A DNA stretch of 64,000 nucleotides from an uncultured Bacillaceae bacterium (GCA_937995745.1 CALKIU010000115.1:62001-126000); one strand, 5' to 3'; positions 9,694 through 19,274 are shown, counted from the stretch's first letter. The notes: generated from the sequence alone by a model not told the origin. Made by a program: numbers and translations.

Positions 9694-11655
9694 ATGTTAA
9701 TCGGCAAAAGAATCAGCGGACGATATAAAATCCTTGATATCATAGGCGGAGGCGGAATGGCCAATGTCTATCTGGCCCATGATATTATTTTGGACAGGGA
9801 TGTGGCCATAAAAATTTTGCGGCTTGATTTCGCCAATGATGAAGAGTTCATCCGCCGTTTCCGCCGCGAAGCCCAAAATGCAACAAGTTTGGTTCACCCA
9901 AATATTGTAAGCATTTATGACGTGGGCGAGGAAGATTCCATATATTATATTGTCATGGAATATGTAAAAGGGCAAACGTTGAAACAGTACATACAACAGC
10001 ATTCTCCCGTACCTGTCGAGACAGCCCTCGACATCATGCGGCAGCTTACTTCCGCGATTGCCCATGCCCACCAGAACCATATCATCCACCGGGATATAAA
10101 ACCGCAAAATATTTTAATAGATGAACACGGCCATGTAAAAATCACTGATTTTGGAATCGCCCTGGCGTTGAGCGCAACAAGCATCACCCAGACGAATTCT
10201 GTGCTCGGTTCCGTCCACTATTTGTCTCCTGAACAAGCAAGGGGCGGAATGGCCACGAAAAAATCAGACATCTATTCATTGGGGATTGTCATGTTTGAAT
10301 TGTTGACCGGCCGGCTCCCCTTTTCAGGCGAATCCGCTTTATCGATCGCTTTAAAACACTTGCAGTCTGTTACTCCTTCTGTCCGCCGTTGGAATCCCGA
10401 TATCCCGCAAAGTGTGGAAAACATTGTTTTAAAAGCGACGGCAAAGGATCCTTTTCACCGCTATGAAAGCGCAGAGAAGATGGAACAAGATTTGTTGACG
10501 GCTCTGGATCCGGAAAGATTGAACGAGAAAAAACTGGAATTTCCTGAAGATGATGAAGCGACAAAAGTCATACCGGTAATTACGGATGAAATCCGCCGCG
10601 CAAACGCCAACAGCGATCATTTTCAATACAGGAAAGACCAGCAACCGTCCAGAAAAGACGGCGCTGTTTCTCCGGAAAGAGGAAAGAAAAGAAAAAAAGG
10701 CCCCCTCATTTTAGTATCCGCTTTTCTTGCTTTGTTTATTTTGGCGGTATTGGCAGTGACGGTTTTGCCCGGCCTGATCGGTCCGAAAGATCTGGTTGTC
10801 CCCGATGTCAGCGGGCTTGAATTGAAACAGGCGGAAAGGGAATTGAAAGAGGCCGGTTTTGAAATAGGCGAAAAAATAGAAATGACCAGTGATGAAGTGA
10901 AGGAAGGTTTCGTAATCCGGACCGATCCTCGGGCCGGCAGACAAGCCAAAGAAGGTTCAAGCATTGATATTTATGTCAGTACCGGAAAAAACAAGCTGGA
11001 ATTAGCTAATTATGTTGGGAGATTTTATGATGATGCAATAAAATTGCTTGCCGACAAAAATTTCAAAGACATTCGGAAAAATGAGGTTTTTCATGAACAG
11101 GACCCCGGGATCATTATTGAGCAATCGATTCCTGCCGGGGAAAAAGTAGTACCGGAGGAAACGATCCTTGAATTTACCGTGAGCAAAGGTCCGGAAAAAA
11201 TCAAACTGAGAGATTTGACGGGATACAATCAAAAAGCGCTCAATGACTATGCGGACGAATCGGGCATAGTGATTGATGTCATTGAAGAACAATACCATGA
11301 TGAAATTGACAAAGGCCTCGTCATTTCGCAAGACCCGGAACCGGGAACGGAGATTGAAAAAGGCGGAAAGGTAAAAGTCATCATCTCCAAAGGGAAAGAT
11401 AATCGCCCGTTTAAAATCGTTCCTGATTACATTACCATTAATTACGATCCTGAAAGCAGGGGCAAACCCCAGGTAGTGCAAATCTATATCGACGATGTAA
11501 ACAGAAATATTGATGAGCTGTATGAAGAATTCGTGATTACGAAAAAAACGGTCAAACGGATCGAACTTTTGATTGCGCCCGATTCGAAGGCGATTGTGAA
11601 AATTGTGCGTGACGGTGAAGTTTATTTTGAAAAAGAGTATACGTATCCCCAATAA
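9694..11655 (+). CDS. prkC: PASTA-domain Ser/Thr protein kinase PrkC
   Basis: A 653-residue membrane kinase that senses cell wall fragments and phosphorylates cytosolic targets; in B. subtilis it triggers spore germination in response to muropeptides. The kinase domain (about 10-270) has the glycine loop GGGGMANVYLA, Lys40, the catalytic loop HRDIKPQN (Asp134) and DFGIA. A basic linker leads to one membrane helix at about 336-358. Three extracellular PASTA repeats follow (about 366-435, 436-506, 507-572), then a C-terminal Ig-like tail. ATG at 9694 matches the B. subtilis N terminus MLIGKRISGRY and follows GAGGGTGAC. Confidence 0.96.
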   Translation: MLIGKRISGRYKILDIIGGGGMANVYLAHDIILDRDVAIKILRLDFANDEEFIRRFRREAQNATSLVHPNIVSIYDVGEEDSIYYIVMEYVKGQTLKQYIQQHSPVPVETALDIMRQLTSAIAHAHQNHIIHRDIKPQNILIDEHGHVKITDFGIALALSATSITQTNSVLGSVHYLSPEQARGGMATKKSDIYSLGIVMFELLTGRLPFSGESALSIALKHLQSVTPSVRRWNPDIPQSVENIVLKATAKDPFHRYESAEKMEQDLLTALDPERLNEKKLEFPEDDEATKVIPVITDEIRRANANSDHFQYRKDQQPSRKDGAVSPERGKKRKKGPLILVSAFLALFILAVLAVTVLPGLIGPKDLVVPDVSGLELKQAERELKEAGFEIGEKIEMTSDEVKEGFVIRTDPRAGRQAKEGSSIDIYVSTGKNKLELANYVGRFYDDAIKLLADKNFKDIRKNEVFHEQDPGIIIEQSIPAGEKVVPEETILEFTVSKGPEKIKLRDLTGYNQKALNDYADESGIVIDVIEEQYHDEIDKGLVISQDPEPGTEIEKGGKVKVIISKGKDNRPFKIVPDYITINYDPESRGKPQVVQIYIDDVNRNIDELYEEFVITKKTVKRIELLIAPDSKAIVKIVRDGEVYFEKEYTYPQ

Positions 11656-11675
11656 AAAATAAAAGGAGTGTTGCT

Positions 11676-12560
11676 ATGCATGAAGGCCGAATTGTCAAGG
11701 CGTTGAGCGGATTTTATTACGTGATGACGGAACGGAAAAAGATTTATCAATGCAAGGGCAGAGGGGTTTTCAGAAAGCACAAGCTTACTCCGCTTGTGGG
11801 CGATTATGTCGTTTTTCAAAAGGTAAATGAACGGGAAGGATATATATTAAAAGTGATGGGACGGAAAAATATGCTCGTCCGTCCTCCCATCAGCAATGTG
11901 GATCAGGCCATTCTCGTCTTTTCCGCCGTGGAACCCGATTTCAGCCCGTCGCTCCTTGATCGTTTTTTAGTATTAATCGAATTTAACCAGATTAAACCGG
12001 TTATTTGCATCACAAAAGTAGACTTATTGAAACCGGAGAAATGGGACGATATAAAAAAATATGCGGCCGATTATGAGAACGCCGGTTATCCTGTTTTGTT
12101 AACTTCAGCAAAAACCGGGGAAGGCGTGGAACAGGTAAGGGATTATTTGAAAGGGAAAATTTCCGTTTTTGCCGGGCAATCGGGTGTGGGGAAATCATCT
12201 TTGTTGAACGCCCTCCGTCCCGATTTGAAACTGAAAACGGCTGACATCTCAGCTTCCCTCGGACGGGGGAAACATACAACCCGTCATGTGGAATTGATTG
12301 AAATAGACGGCGGACTGGTAGCCGATACGCCCGGTTTCAGTTCCCTGGAGTTTCATGAATTGGAAGCGGAAGATTTGGGGGACTGTTTCCCGGAAATGGC
12401 CCGACTCAGCCATCAATGCAAGTTCCGCGGCTGTCTCCATATGGAGGAGCCCCAATGCGCCGTAAAAGAAGCCGTAGAGAGCAACGAAATCCCTTCATAC
12501 CGGTATGAACATTATCAATTGTTTATGCAGGAAATTAAAAACAGAAAGCCGAGGTATTGA
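11676..12560 (+). CDS. rsgA: Ribosome small-subunit GTPase RsgA
   Basis: A 294-residue circularly permuted GTPase that checks late 30S subunit maturation. The N-terminal OB fold (1 to about 65) precedes the G domain, in which G4 TKVD (113-116) comes before G1 GQSGVGKS (167-174) and G3 DTPG (217-220); this inverted order is diagnostic. A C-terminal zinc knuckle uses Cys248, Cys253, His255 and Cys261. Length agrees with B. subtilis CpgA/YloQ (298 aa). It follows prkC by 20 nt; the B. subtilis protein is reported to be a PrkC substrate, so the linkage is functionally plausible. Confidence 0.96.
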   Translation: MHEGRIVKALSGFYYVMTERKKIYQCKGRGVFRKHKLTPLVGDYVVFQKVNEREGYILKVMGRKNMLVRPPISNVDQAILVFSAVEPDFSPSLLDRFLVLIEFNQIKPVICITKVDLLKPEKWDDIKKYAADYENAGYPVLLTSAKTGEGVEQVRDYLKGKISVFAGQSGVGKSSLLNALRPDLKLKTADISASLGRGKHTTRHVELIEIDGGLVADTPGFSSLEFHELEAEDLGDCFPEMARLSHQCKFRGCLHMEEPQCAVKEAVESNEIPSYRYEHYQLFMQEIKNRKPRY

Positions 12561-12562
12561 TT

Positions 12563-13213
12563 ATGGTAAAAATTGCACCATCCATTTTGTCTGCAGATTT
12601 TTCCAAGCTGGGTGAAGAAATTAAAGATGTCGAACGGGGAGGAGCGGACTGGATCCATGTCGATGTGATGGACGGGCATTTTGTGCCCAACATAACCATC
12701 GGTCCCCTCATTGTGGAAGCGATCCGGCCGGTGACAAAACTGCCGCTCGATGTTCATTTAATGATAGAAAATCCCGAGCAATACATCGGGGCATTTGCGA
12801 AGGCGGGAGCCGATTATATTACAGTTCATGCGGAAGCGTGCACCCATCTCCATCGCACGATTTATCAAATAAAAGAAGCCGGCGTCCGGGCGGGAGTCGT
12901 TTTGAATCCGGCCACCCCGGTGGAGATGATTAAACACGTCATCACCGATATTGACATGGTGTTATTGATGTCGGTCAATCCGGGATTCGGAGGCCAGAAG
13001 TTTATTCCGTCCGTGCTGCCCAAGATCAGGCAAACGAAAGAAATGGCCGCTGAAGCAGGGATGAACATTGAAATCGAGGTGGACGGCGGGGTCAACGAAG
13101 AAACGGCAAAATTGTGCAAAGAAGCCGGAGCGACCGTGCTCGTTGCCGGTTCTGCCATCTTCAATGAAAAAGACCGTCGGGAAGCGATACAAAAAATCCG
13201 CGGTTGCGAATAA
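12563..13213 (+). CDS. rpe: Ribulose-phosphate 3-epimerase
   Basis: A 216-residue TIM-barrel epimerase interconverting ribulose 5-phosphate and xylulose 5-phosphate in the pentose phosphate pathway. The N-terminal [25 protein letters not shown] (metal-binding His and catalytic Asp), DVHLMI and [12 protein letters not shown] are all family signatures, and DGGVNEE carries the second catalytic Asp. ATG at 12563 gives the expected N terminus; the in-frame TTG six bases earlier lies in the rsgA overlap. A hairpin with a T-rich tail follows the gene. Confidence 0.96.
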   Translation: MVKIAPSILSADFSKLGEEIKDVERGGADWIHVDVMDGHFVPNITIGPLIVEAIRPVTKLPLDVHLMIENPEQYIGAFAKAGADYITVHAEACTHLHRTIYQIKEAGVRAGVVLNPATPVEMIKHVITDIDMVLLMSVNPGFGGQKFIPSVLPKIRQTKEMAAEAGMNIEIEVDGGVNEETAKLCKEAGATVLVAGSAIFNEKDRREAIQKIRGCE

Positions 13214-13225
13214 TATGGAGAAATG

Positions 13226-13255
13226 GTCAGCTGAACAGCTGACTCTTTCTCTTTT
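13226..13255 (+). terminator. Hairpin with T-rich tail after rpe
   Basis: GTCAGCT (13226-13232) pairs with AGCTGAC (13237-13243) around a 4-nt loop, followed by TCTTTCTCTTTT. It looks like an intrinsic terminator, but thiN begins only about 80 bases later without an obvious promoter, so read-through is likely. Confidence 0.6.
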
Positions 13256-13324
13256 GCCGTGCCGCGGCAGGAAACCGTATTTGCAGTCCGATTTCAAAAC
13301 TTTTTTGCAAAAGAGGAGAGATGG

Positions 13325-13972
13325 ATGATCATTCATATAGTTGCCGGTGGACCGGGCGGTGAACTTCCGGACCTCCGGCGTCATAACGGGGAAGATGTCG
13401 TGTGGGTTGGTGTGGACAGTGGCGTATACAAACTGTTGTCCTTAAATATCGAACCCGCTTATGCGTTCGGAGATTTCGATTCTGTCTCAAAAGAACAGTT
13501 TCGGCTCATTAAAAACACAACGAAGAACATTCATATTTTTCAACCGGAAAAAGATGTTACGGATCTTGAGATTGCCCTTGATTGGGCTTTAAAACAAAAT
13601 CCCCGGGCCATAAAGATTTTCGGAGCCACGGGGGGCAGGATTGACCATTTTTTGGCAAATATCCAACTTCTCACGAGGCCGGTTTTGGCCGGAAGAAAAC
13701 TTCCCGTGGAAATCATCGACAAAACGAATATCATATATGCGAAAGGGCCCGGAACACATTTGATAAAGAGACTTCAAGACAAAAAGTATGTATCTTTCAT
13801 TCCCGCCACGCCGGTGGTCAAGGGACTGACCTTAAAAGGGTTTAAATATCCCCTGGTGAACGGCGACGTTTCATTTGGTTCCACGCTGTGCATTAGCAAT
13901 GAACTTATTTCGGAGGAAGGTACTTTTTCCTTTACGGAAGGCATATTATTGGTGGTGAGGAGTTCTGATTAA
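13325..13972 (+). CDS. thiN: Thiamine pyrophosphokinase
   Basis: A 215-residue enzyme transferring pyrophosphate from ATP to thiamine to give the cofactor TPP, as a salvage step. The N terminus MIIHIVAGGPGGELPDL, the catalytic segment AFGDFDSVSKEQ (about 48-59), EKDVTDLEIALDWAL and GATGGRIDHFLANIQLL match the thiN family. ATG at 13325 is chosen because AGAGGAGAG precedes it and it reproduces the known N terminus and length (214 aa in B. subtilis). It sits between rpe and spoVM exactly as in B. subtilis. Confidence 0.95.
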   Translation: MIIHIVAGGPGGELPDLRRHNGEDVVWVGVDSGVYKLLSLNIEPAYAFGDFDSVSKEQFRLIKNTTKNIHIFQPEKDVTDLEIALDWALKQNPRAIKIFGATGGRIDHFLANIQLLTRPVLAGRKLPVEIIDKTNIIYAKGPGTHLIKRLQDKKYVSFIPATPVVKGLTLKGFKYPLVNGDVSFGSTLCISNELISEEGTFSFTEGILLVVRSSD

Positions 13973-14071
13973 AAATTTTTGTTCGAAAAAGTACGCTATT
14001 CATTTTCTTGAATATGATGATAAAGTGATGGAGAAGAAAGCCGTATCTGGAAGATGGTAAGGAGGGACAGA

Positions 14072-14152
14072 ATGAAATTTTATACCATTAAGCTGCCGAA
14101 ATTTCTTGGCAGCATCGTCCGTGCCATGCTGGGAGCTTTTAAGAAAGGTTGA
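14072..14152 (+). CDS. spoVM: Stage V sporulation protein M (26 aa)
   Basis: A 26-residue amphipathic peptide that recognises the positively curved forespore outer membrane and anchors SpoIVA for spore coat assembly; SpoVM also interacts with FtsH. The reading is MKFYTIKLPK at the start and FLGSIVRAMLGAFKKG at the end. It differs from B. subtilis SpoVM only at conservative positions and keeps Pro9, the residue needed for curvature sensing. The SD AAGGAGGGA lies 5-6 nt upstream of the ATG. It shows that the organism is a spore former. A weak sigma-E-like -10 (AATATGAT at 14011-14018) lies upstream, but I would not rely on it. Confidence 0.96.
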   Translation: MKFYTIKLPKFLGSIVRAMLGAFKKG

Positions 14153-14320
14153 ACACTTTCCGAATCAAACTTTATCGTTCAATTACCGGTTGAGCGTTAT
14201 AAATAACGGACTGGACGCGCCCCGGCGGCATCTCGGGGCACAGAGACAAAGCCGGGGAAGAGAATTGTCGGAAATAAACGCAACCGGACTGGTCCATTTT
14301 CAAACGGCTTTTAACGGAAT

Positions 14321-14357
14321 GAGCATCCTTTAACCGGATGCTCGCGGCTGTTTTTAT
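14321..14357 (+). terminator. Hairpin downstream of spoVM
   Basis: Perfect 8-bp stem GAGCATCC (14321-14328) / GGATGCTC (14336-14343) with a 7-nt loop. The T tract starts 7 nt after the stem (GCGGCTG then TTTTT), so it is a less than ideal terminator. It is the probable end of spoVM transcription. Confidence 0.55.
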
Positions 14358-14454
14358 AAAGTTTTTTTCGTCAGCTGCATGCGCATTTCTGGTTGATGGC
14401 GGTTCCGGGAGATTGTTTCAAGGAATGGGAAAGACGTCAAAAGATCATTGCAAT

Positions 14455-14489
14455 AAAAAATGAGCGGACGGTTGCCGCTCTTTTATTTT
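14455..14489. terminator. Bidirectional terminator between spoVM and rpmB
   Basis: GAGCGG (14462-14467) pairs with CCGCTC (14475-14480). A-rich sequence lies to the left and TTTTATTTTTT to the right, so both strands give a stem followed by a U-run. It ends rpmB on the minus strand and would also stop read-through from spoVM. Confidence 0.8.
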
Positions 14490-14678
14490 TTAGACACGTG
14501 TCACTTTACCGGATTTGAGCGCTCTTGCTGAAACCCATACTTTTTTGGGTTTGCCGTTAACAAGAATGCGCACTTTTTGAAGATTTGCCCCCCATTTGCG
14601 TTTGCTTGCGTTCATCGCGTGGGAACGCTTGTGGCCAAATGAGGTTTTTCTGCCTGTAACAACACATCTGCGCGGCAT
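14490..14678 (-). CDS. rpmB: 50S ribosomal protein L28
   Basis: A 62-residue large-subunit ribosomal protein, the only minus-strand gene in the window; this reversed placement is conserved in Bacillus. The sequence begins [20 protein letters not shown], followed by [16 protein letters not shown] and a basic C terminus ending KSGKVTRV. An SD (AAGGAGGG on the minus strand, about 14687-14694) precedes the ATG. It lacks the CxxC pair of zinc-binding L28 variants: only Cys5 is present. Confidence 0.97.
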   Translation of the reverse strand: MPRRCVVTGRKTSFGHKRSHAMNASKRKWGANLQKVRILVNGKPKKVWVSARALKSGKVTRV

Positions 14679-14993
14679 CCAGTTTCCCTCCTTACTTCAC
14701 AAACACCACAATGGTTCTCGTGTTTGATTTGATTCATCGTCAGCAACATGAATGAAAGCATAAGAATACGTTCATCAATGCGTCAAGCCATTAAAGATAC
14801 TCTGATAATTTACCATATAAATGAATGAAATGCAATAGCAACGGGTATGTTTCAAGAAATTTTCCTTGACATATACTATGAAAGAATGTTCTTATTATAA
14901 CGGAGGCCGCCGGACTTGAAAGAGTGTCTTTTAAAATCAAGTTGCTTATAGTAAAATAACTTTAGCTCAGACAATCCAAAGGGGGAACGGTTT
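14679..14993. other. Divergent rpmB / yloU promoter region
   Basis: An AT-rich divergent intergenic region without a credible gene. It holds the minus-strand promoter candidate for rpmB described separately. On the plus strand TTGACA at 14866-14871 is a perfect -35 but has no good -10 at 16-18 bp (TATTAT comes after 21 bp), so the yloU promoter is unresolved. The yloU SD AAAGGGGGAACGG is at about 14979-14991. Confidence 0.6.
14807..14835 (-). promoter_or_regulatory. Candidate sigma-A promoter for rpmB
   Basis: Read on the minus strand: TTGCAT (14835-14830), 17-bp spacer, TAAATT (14812-14807). This implies a leader of about 120 nt before rpmB. A second weaker pair starting with TTGACG near 14786 also exists. 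Inferred from consensus match only. Confidence 0.45.
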
Positions 14994-15356
14994 ATGTCTA
15001 TTGAAATTAAGACAAAGTACGGGCAAATTGATATTTCCAATGAAACAATAGCCACAATAGCAGGCGGGGCTGCTGTTGAATGTTACGGAATTGTGGGAAT
15101 GGCTTCAAAGCAACAAATTAAGGACGGAATATCGGAAATTTTGCGCAGGGAAAATTTTACCCGCGGAGTGATTGTCCGCCAGGAAGATGAGAGGATACAT
15201 ATCGACATGTATATTATTGTAAGTTATGGGACGAAAATTTCCGAAGTGGCTTACAATGTGCAGCAGAAAGTAAAATATACCCTTAATAAAACATTGGGTA
15301 TCAACATAGATTCGGTAAATATTTACGTTCAAGGCGTTCGCGTGACGAACCCTTAA
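14994..15356 (+). CDS. yloU: Asp23/Gls24 family protein YloU
   Basis: A 120-residue Asp23-family cytosolic protein. The family is abundant near the membrane in Firmicutes and is linked to cell envelope homeostasis, but the precise role is unknown. Family features are GQIDISNETIATIAGGAAVECYGIVGMAS near the N terminus and IVSYGTKISEVAYNVQQKVKYTL in the second half. It is immediately upstream of fakA with a 17-nt gap, a pairing conserved across Firmicutes that suggests a shared function. Confidence 0.93.
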   Translation: MSIEIKTKYGQIDISNETIATIAGGAAVECYGIVGMASKQQIKDGISEILRRENFTRGVIVRQEDERIHIDMYIIVSYGTKISEVAYNVQQKVKYTLNKTLGINIDSVNIYVQGVRVTNP

Positions 15357-15373
15357 TGTGAGGAGGAAAGTTC

Positions 15374-17050
15374 GTGTCTGTTGAGATATTAGACGGTAAA
15401 CGATTTGCAGAAATGATATTCCAAGCAGCCGCCCATCTGTCGGCTAATGCCAAATATGTGGATTCATTAAACGTGTTTCCGGTCCCGGACGGGGACACCG
15501 GCACCAATATGAATTTGTCATTGACGTCCGGGGCAAAGGAAGTCAGGAAAAATGTGCAAGATCATATCGGCAAAGTCGGAGCCGCCCTCGCAAAAGGTTT
15601 GCTCATGGGTGCGCGCGGCAACTCAGGAGTCATTTTGTCACAAATATTCCGCGGTTTTGCCAAATCCATTGAGGATAAACCGGTGCTTGACGGCAAAGCG
15701 TTTGCAGCCGCTTTTGAGGCGGGAGTCCAAACGGCTTATAAAGCCGTGATGAAACCGGTTGAAGGAACCATTTTGACTGTTGCGAAAGATTCCGCGAAAA
15801 AAGCCGTCGAATCGGCCAAAAAACATTCGGATATTGTCAAAATTATGGAAGATATTGTCGCGGAAGCGAAAGCCTCGTTGCAGCGGACGCCGGATTTGCT
15901 GCCAGTGCTCAAAGAGGTAGGGGTTGTGGACAGCGGCGGACAAGGCCTCGTGTTTGTATATGAAGGCTTTTTGGCTGAATTAAAAGGAGAAAAGCTTTCC
16001 GGGGTGGAGGCGGCCGTTCCGTCAATGGAGGAATTGGTTAAGGCGGAACACCACCGCAGCGTCCAAAGCCAGTTGGCCACCGAAGACATTGAGTTCGGCT
16101 ATTGCACCGAATTCATGGTGAGATTTGAACAAGATAAGATTGCGCAAAACCCCTTTACTGAACAAAAGTTTCGCGAGGATCTCAGCAAATACGGAGATTC
16201 TCTTTTAGTTGTGGCTGATGATGATGTAGTGAAGGTGCACATTCACTCTGAACAACCCGGGGAAGTATTGACATACGGTCAGAGATACGGAAGCCTTTTT
16301 AACATTAAAATTGAAAATATGCGACAGCAGCATACCGCCATTGTGGAAAAGGACCGAGTGGCTGCCGTAAAAGTTCCCCAAAAACAACAACAATTGGAAT
16401 TCGGCATCATTACGGTGGCTATGGGAAGCGGAATCGCCGAGATGTTCCGGAGCATCGGCGCCCACGAAGTGATTGAGGGCGGTCAAACGATGAATCCGAG
16501 CACGGAAGATTTCGTGAAAGCGATCGAGAAATTGAATGCCAAAAACATCATTATTCTGCCAAATAATAAAAATATTATCATGGCAGCTGAACAAGCGGCG
16601 GAAATTGTTGAAGAGAATGTGGCAGTCGTTCCTTCGAAAACCGTTCCACAAGGAATGTCGGCTTTATTGGCATTTAACCCGACCGCCGATTTGGAGACAA
16701 ACAAAGAAGAAATGACGGAAGCCCTCCGGCACGTCAAAACGGGACAAATTACCTTTGCGGTCCGGGATACCAACTATAATGGACTGAACATTAAAAAAGA
16801 TGATTTTATGGGCATTTATGACGGACAAATTGTTGTCAAAGCTGAAGGTTATTTGGATGCCGCCAAGAAACTTGTAAAGGAAATGATGGATGACGATTCG
16901 GAAATCTTGACCATCTTCAAAGGCGAAGATGCATCCGATGAAGATGTGGAAGCTTTGGTGGAATATGTTGAAAGTGAATTTCCCGATGTGGAAATAGAAG
17001 TACATGACGGCAAGCAGCCGTTGTATGCTTTTATTTTTTCCGTTGAATGA
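15374..17050 (+). CDS. fakA: Fatty acid kinase ATP-binding subunit FakA (YloV, DhaL/DegV)
   Basis: A 558-residue DhaL-type kinase. In FakAB systems FakA phosphorylates fatty acids held by FakB (DegV) proteins, feeding exogenous or released fatty acids into phospholipid synthesis with PlsX/PlsY. The N-terminal DhaL domain (1 to about 200) has the nucleotide/Mg-binding signature PVPDGDTGTNMNLSL and GARGNSGVILSQIFRGF. The rest is the FakA central and C-terminal region, with NKNIIMAAEQAAE typical of YloV. The start is GTG at 15374 after AGGAGGAAAG. No FakB gene is in the window. A strong terminator follows. Confidence 0.93.
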   Translation: MSVEILDGKRFAEMIFQAAAHLSANAKYVDSLNVFPVPDGDTGTNMNLSLTSGAKEVRKNVQDHIGKVGAALAKGLLMGARGNSGVILSQIFRGFAKSIEDKPVLDGKAFAAAFEAGVQTAYKAVMKPVEGTILTVAKDSAKKAVESAKKHSDIVKIMEDIVAEAKASLQRTPDLLPVLKEVGVVDSGGQGLVFVYEGFLAELKGEKLSGVEAAVPSMEELVKAEHHRSVQSQLATEDIEFGYCTEFMVRFEQDKIAQNPFTEQKFREDLSKYGDSLLVVADDDVVKVHIHSEQPGEVLTYGQRYGSLFNIKIENMRQQHTAIVEKDRVAAVKVPQKQQQLEFGIITVAMGSGIAEMFRSIGAHEVIEGGQTMNPSTEDFVKAIEKLNAKNIIILPNNKNIIMAAEQAAEIVEENVAVVPSKTVPQGMSALLAFNPTADLETNKEEMTEALRHVKTGQITFAVRDTNYNGLNIKKDDFMGIYDGQIVVKAEGYLDAAKKLVKEMMDDDSEILTIFKGEDASDEDVEALVEYVESEFPDVEIEVHDGKQPLYAFIFSVE

Positions 17051-17065
17051 CGAATACTTCCAGCT

Positions 17066-17098
17066 ACAGCATGGCGAAATGGTCAGCCATGCTTTTTT
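17066..17098 (+). terminator. Intrinsic terminator after fakA
   Basis: AGCATGGC (17068-17075) pairs perfectly with GCCATGCT (17086-17093), a 10-nt loop between them, followed by TTTTTT. It ends the yloU-fakA unit. In B. subtilis the serine deaminase genes sdaAB-sdaAA lie between here and recG; they are absent in this window. Confidence 0.85.
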
Positions 17099-17179
17099 AA
17101 GGGAAATATGGTTTGAATATTTTGGGAAGGGAGGGGAGTCGGCGTAGGACGGGGGAAGTTTCCCCGGACGCCTGGCAAG

Positions 17180-19231
17180 GTGAATGAGAAGTTAAAGCAG
17201 CCCGTCACCGCTGTAAAAGGGATTGGAAAAGAAACGGCCGCCGCATTGGCAGAATTGGAAATTTTTACGGTGGAGGATCTGCTTGAACATTTCCCGTACC
17301 GATATGAAGATTACCGTCTGCGGAATTTGTCCGATGTCAAACACGGCGAGCGAATTACGATTGAAGGAAAAATTGCAGGCGAGCCTGTTGTCAGGTATTA
17401 CGGGAGAAAACGCTCCCGCCTTTCGGTCAGATTGTTGACGGGCGAGCGTTTTTTAATTCAGGCCGTTTTTTTCAACCAGCCGTATTTAAAAAACAGACTG
17501 GCGTTAAATGAAGTTATAACGGTTACGGGGAAATGGGATCAATACCGGCGGACGGTTACCGTCTCTGAATGCAAATTCGGCAGAAGGCAGGAAGCAAAAG
17601 AACTGGAACCCGTCTATCATGTGCGTGGAGATTTGACCGTGCGCGGCATCCGGAAATTTATCGGCGCATCTTTAAAACAATTCTGGAACGATATTGAAGA
17701 AACACTTCCGCCTGCAATCCTTGCGAGGTACAAGCTGTTAAACCGCCGCGATGCGTACCGGGCGATTCATTTTCCGGCAAATCAGGAGGAAATTAAACAA
17801 GCTCGCAGAAGGCTCGTTTATGAAGAATTTCTCCATTTTCAGCTGAAATTGCAGGGATTGAGGAAATTTTCCAGGGAAAATTCACGCGGTATCGTTCACC
17901 AATATAATGTAGCGGAGTTGAAAAAATTCATTCTCAGTCTTCCGTTTTCTTTGACGGATGCGCAAAAAAGGGTGGTCAATGAAATCTTGCGAGATATGAA
18001 GTCGCCTTACAGGATGAACAGGCTTCTTCAAGGCGATGTCGGTTCAGGAAAAACGGTTGTGGCGGCGATCGTGTTGTTTGCCGCGGTGAGCGCCGGTTTT
18101 CAAGGGGCATTGATGGTGCCGACGGAAATTTTGGCCGAGCAGCATGCCCAATCTTTGAGTGAATTGTTTTCCCCCTTTGCTGTCAATTGTGAGCTTTTAA
18201 CCAGTTCCATTAAAGGAAAAAAACGAAAAGAACTTCTTGACAGGCTGCAAAAGGGAGAGATTCACGTTCTCGTCGGCACCCACGCTTTGATTCAGGATGA
18301 GGTTAATTTTCATCGTTTGGGCCTTGTCATTACCGATGAACAGCATCGTTTCGGCGTTGAACAGCGGAGAATTTTGCGGGAAAAAGGAGAAAATCCGGAT
18401 GTCCTTTTCATGACGGCAACCCCGATTCCGAGAACATTGGCGATCACGGTGTTCGGGGAAATGGATGTGTCCGTCATCGACGAGTTGCCTGCCGGCAGGA
18501 AACAAGTGCAAACTTATTGGGTCAAGGACGAAATGCTTGACCGCGTCCTCGCATTTATGGAAAAGGAACTGCAAAAGGGCAGACAAGCATACGTCATCTG
18601 TCCTTTGATCGAGGAATCGGACAAACTGGATGTCCAAAATGCGATAGATGTTCATGCCGCCCTTGTCCATTATTTTCAAAACCGCTACAAAATCGGCCTT
18701 ATGCACGGAAGGCTGCCTCCCGAGGAAAAAGAGGCCGTCATGAGGGCGTTCAGTAACAATGAAGTGCAAGTACTAGTGTCGACCACCGTCGTGGAGGTGG
18801 GAGTAAATGTTCCCAATGCCACCTTGATGGTCATTTATGACGCGGAACGATTCGGGCTGGCCCAGCTCCATCAACTGCGCGGCCGGGTCGGAAGGGGCAG
18901 TGAACAATCTTACTGCATCCTCCTTGCCAATCCGAAAACAGAGATTGGAAAGGAAAGGATGAAAATTATGACTGAGACAAATAATGGCTTCCTTCTTAGT
19001 GAAAAGGATTTGGAACTCCGGGGTCCAGGCGATTTTTTTGGAACGAAACAGAGCGGTGTGCCTGAGTTTAAACTGGGGGATCCCGTCCATGACTATAAAA
19101 TTTTGGAAACGGCGCGAAGAGATGCCGCTATTTTAATAGATGCCCCGGTTTTTTGGCACGGGGAACAATATATGACTTTAAGAAATGTGTTGGAGAAATC
19201 CGATGTTTTAAAAGGGGAGAAGCTGGATTGA
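17180..19231 (+). CDS. recG: ATP-dependent DNA helicase RecG
   Basis: A 683-residue branch-migration helicase acting on stalled forks and recombination intermediates. The N-terminal wedge/OB domain (1 to about 230) starts with the helix-hairpin-helix-like [12 protein letters not shown]. The helicase domains show Walker A GDVGSGKT (near 286), the ITDEQHRFG box, and [11 protein letters not shown]. They continue with [15 protein letters not shown] and QLRGRVGRG. The start is GTG at 17180, with only a modest SD upstream (GGCAAG), so the exact start is less certain than the gene. It comes after a terminator, so its own promoter must lie in 17099-17179. Confidence 0.95.
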   Translation: MNEKLKQPVTAVKGIGKETAAALAELEIFTVEDLLEHFPYRYEDYRLRNLSDVKHGERITIEGKIAGEPVVRYYGRKRSRLSVRLLTGERFLIQAVFFNQPYLKNRLALNEVITVTGKWDQYRRTVTVSECKFGRRQEAKELEPVYHVRGDLTVRGIRKFIGASLKQFWNDIEETLPPAILARYKLLNRRDAYRAIHFPANQEEIKQARRRLVYEEFLHFQLKLQGLRKFSRENSRGIVHQYNVAELKKFILSLPFSLTDAQKRVVNEILRDMKSPYRMNRLLQGDVGSGKTVVAAIVLFAAVSAGFQGALMVPTEILAEQHAQSLSELFSPFAVNCELLTSSIKGKKRKELLDRLQKGEIHVLVGTHALIQDEVNFHRLGLVITDEQHRFGVEQRRILREKGENPDVLFMTATPIPRTLAITVFGEMDVSVIDELPAGRKQVQTYWVKDEMLDRVLAFMEKELQKGRQAYVICPLIEESDKLDVQNAIDVHAALVHYFQNRYKIGLMHGRLPPEEKEAVMRAFSNNEVQVLVSTTVVEVGVNVPNATLMVIYDAERFGLAQLHQLRGRVGRGSEQSYCILLANPKTEIGKERMKIMTETNNGFLLSEKDLELRGPGDFFGTKQSGVPEFKLGDPVHDYKILETARRDAAILIDAPVFWHGEQYMTLRNVLEKSDVLKGEKLD

Positions 19232-19274
19232 AATTTCGTTTTTATTTTGGAAAAGAGATTCCGGCAAACCTGTC

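Larger units (their letters stand above)
14153..14489. other. spoVM-rpmB convergent gap with structured sequence
   Basis: No gene seen. The segment 14207-14300 is GC-rich and CCGG-rich. It contains CCCCGGC (14220-14226), able to pair with either CGGGG (14234-14238) or GCCGGGG (14251-14257), and a direct repeat CGGACTGG at 14207-14214 and 14285-14292. Further on lie a terminator-like hairpin (14321-14343) and the shared rpmB terminator. A 75-codon open frame at 14106-14333 is the wrong frame of spoVM and is not credible. Confidence 0.6.

Noticed and set aside
11002..11652. 216-codon antisense frame opposite the PASTA region of prkC
   Set aside because: Phe/Ile/Asn-rich composition is the complement of Lys/Glu/Asp codons in prkC; no SD. 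The same applies to antisense frames at 18197-18769, 21405-21953 and 37657-38364.
14106..14333. 75-codon open frame overlapping spoVM
   Set aside because: Wrong frame of spoVM, no SD, no recognisable protein.
14866..14898. TTGACA with TATTAT as a yloU promoter
   Set aside because: The spacer is 21 bp, outside the sigma-A range; not listed as a promoter.
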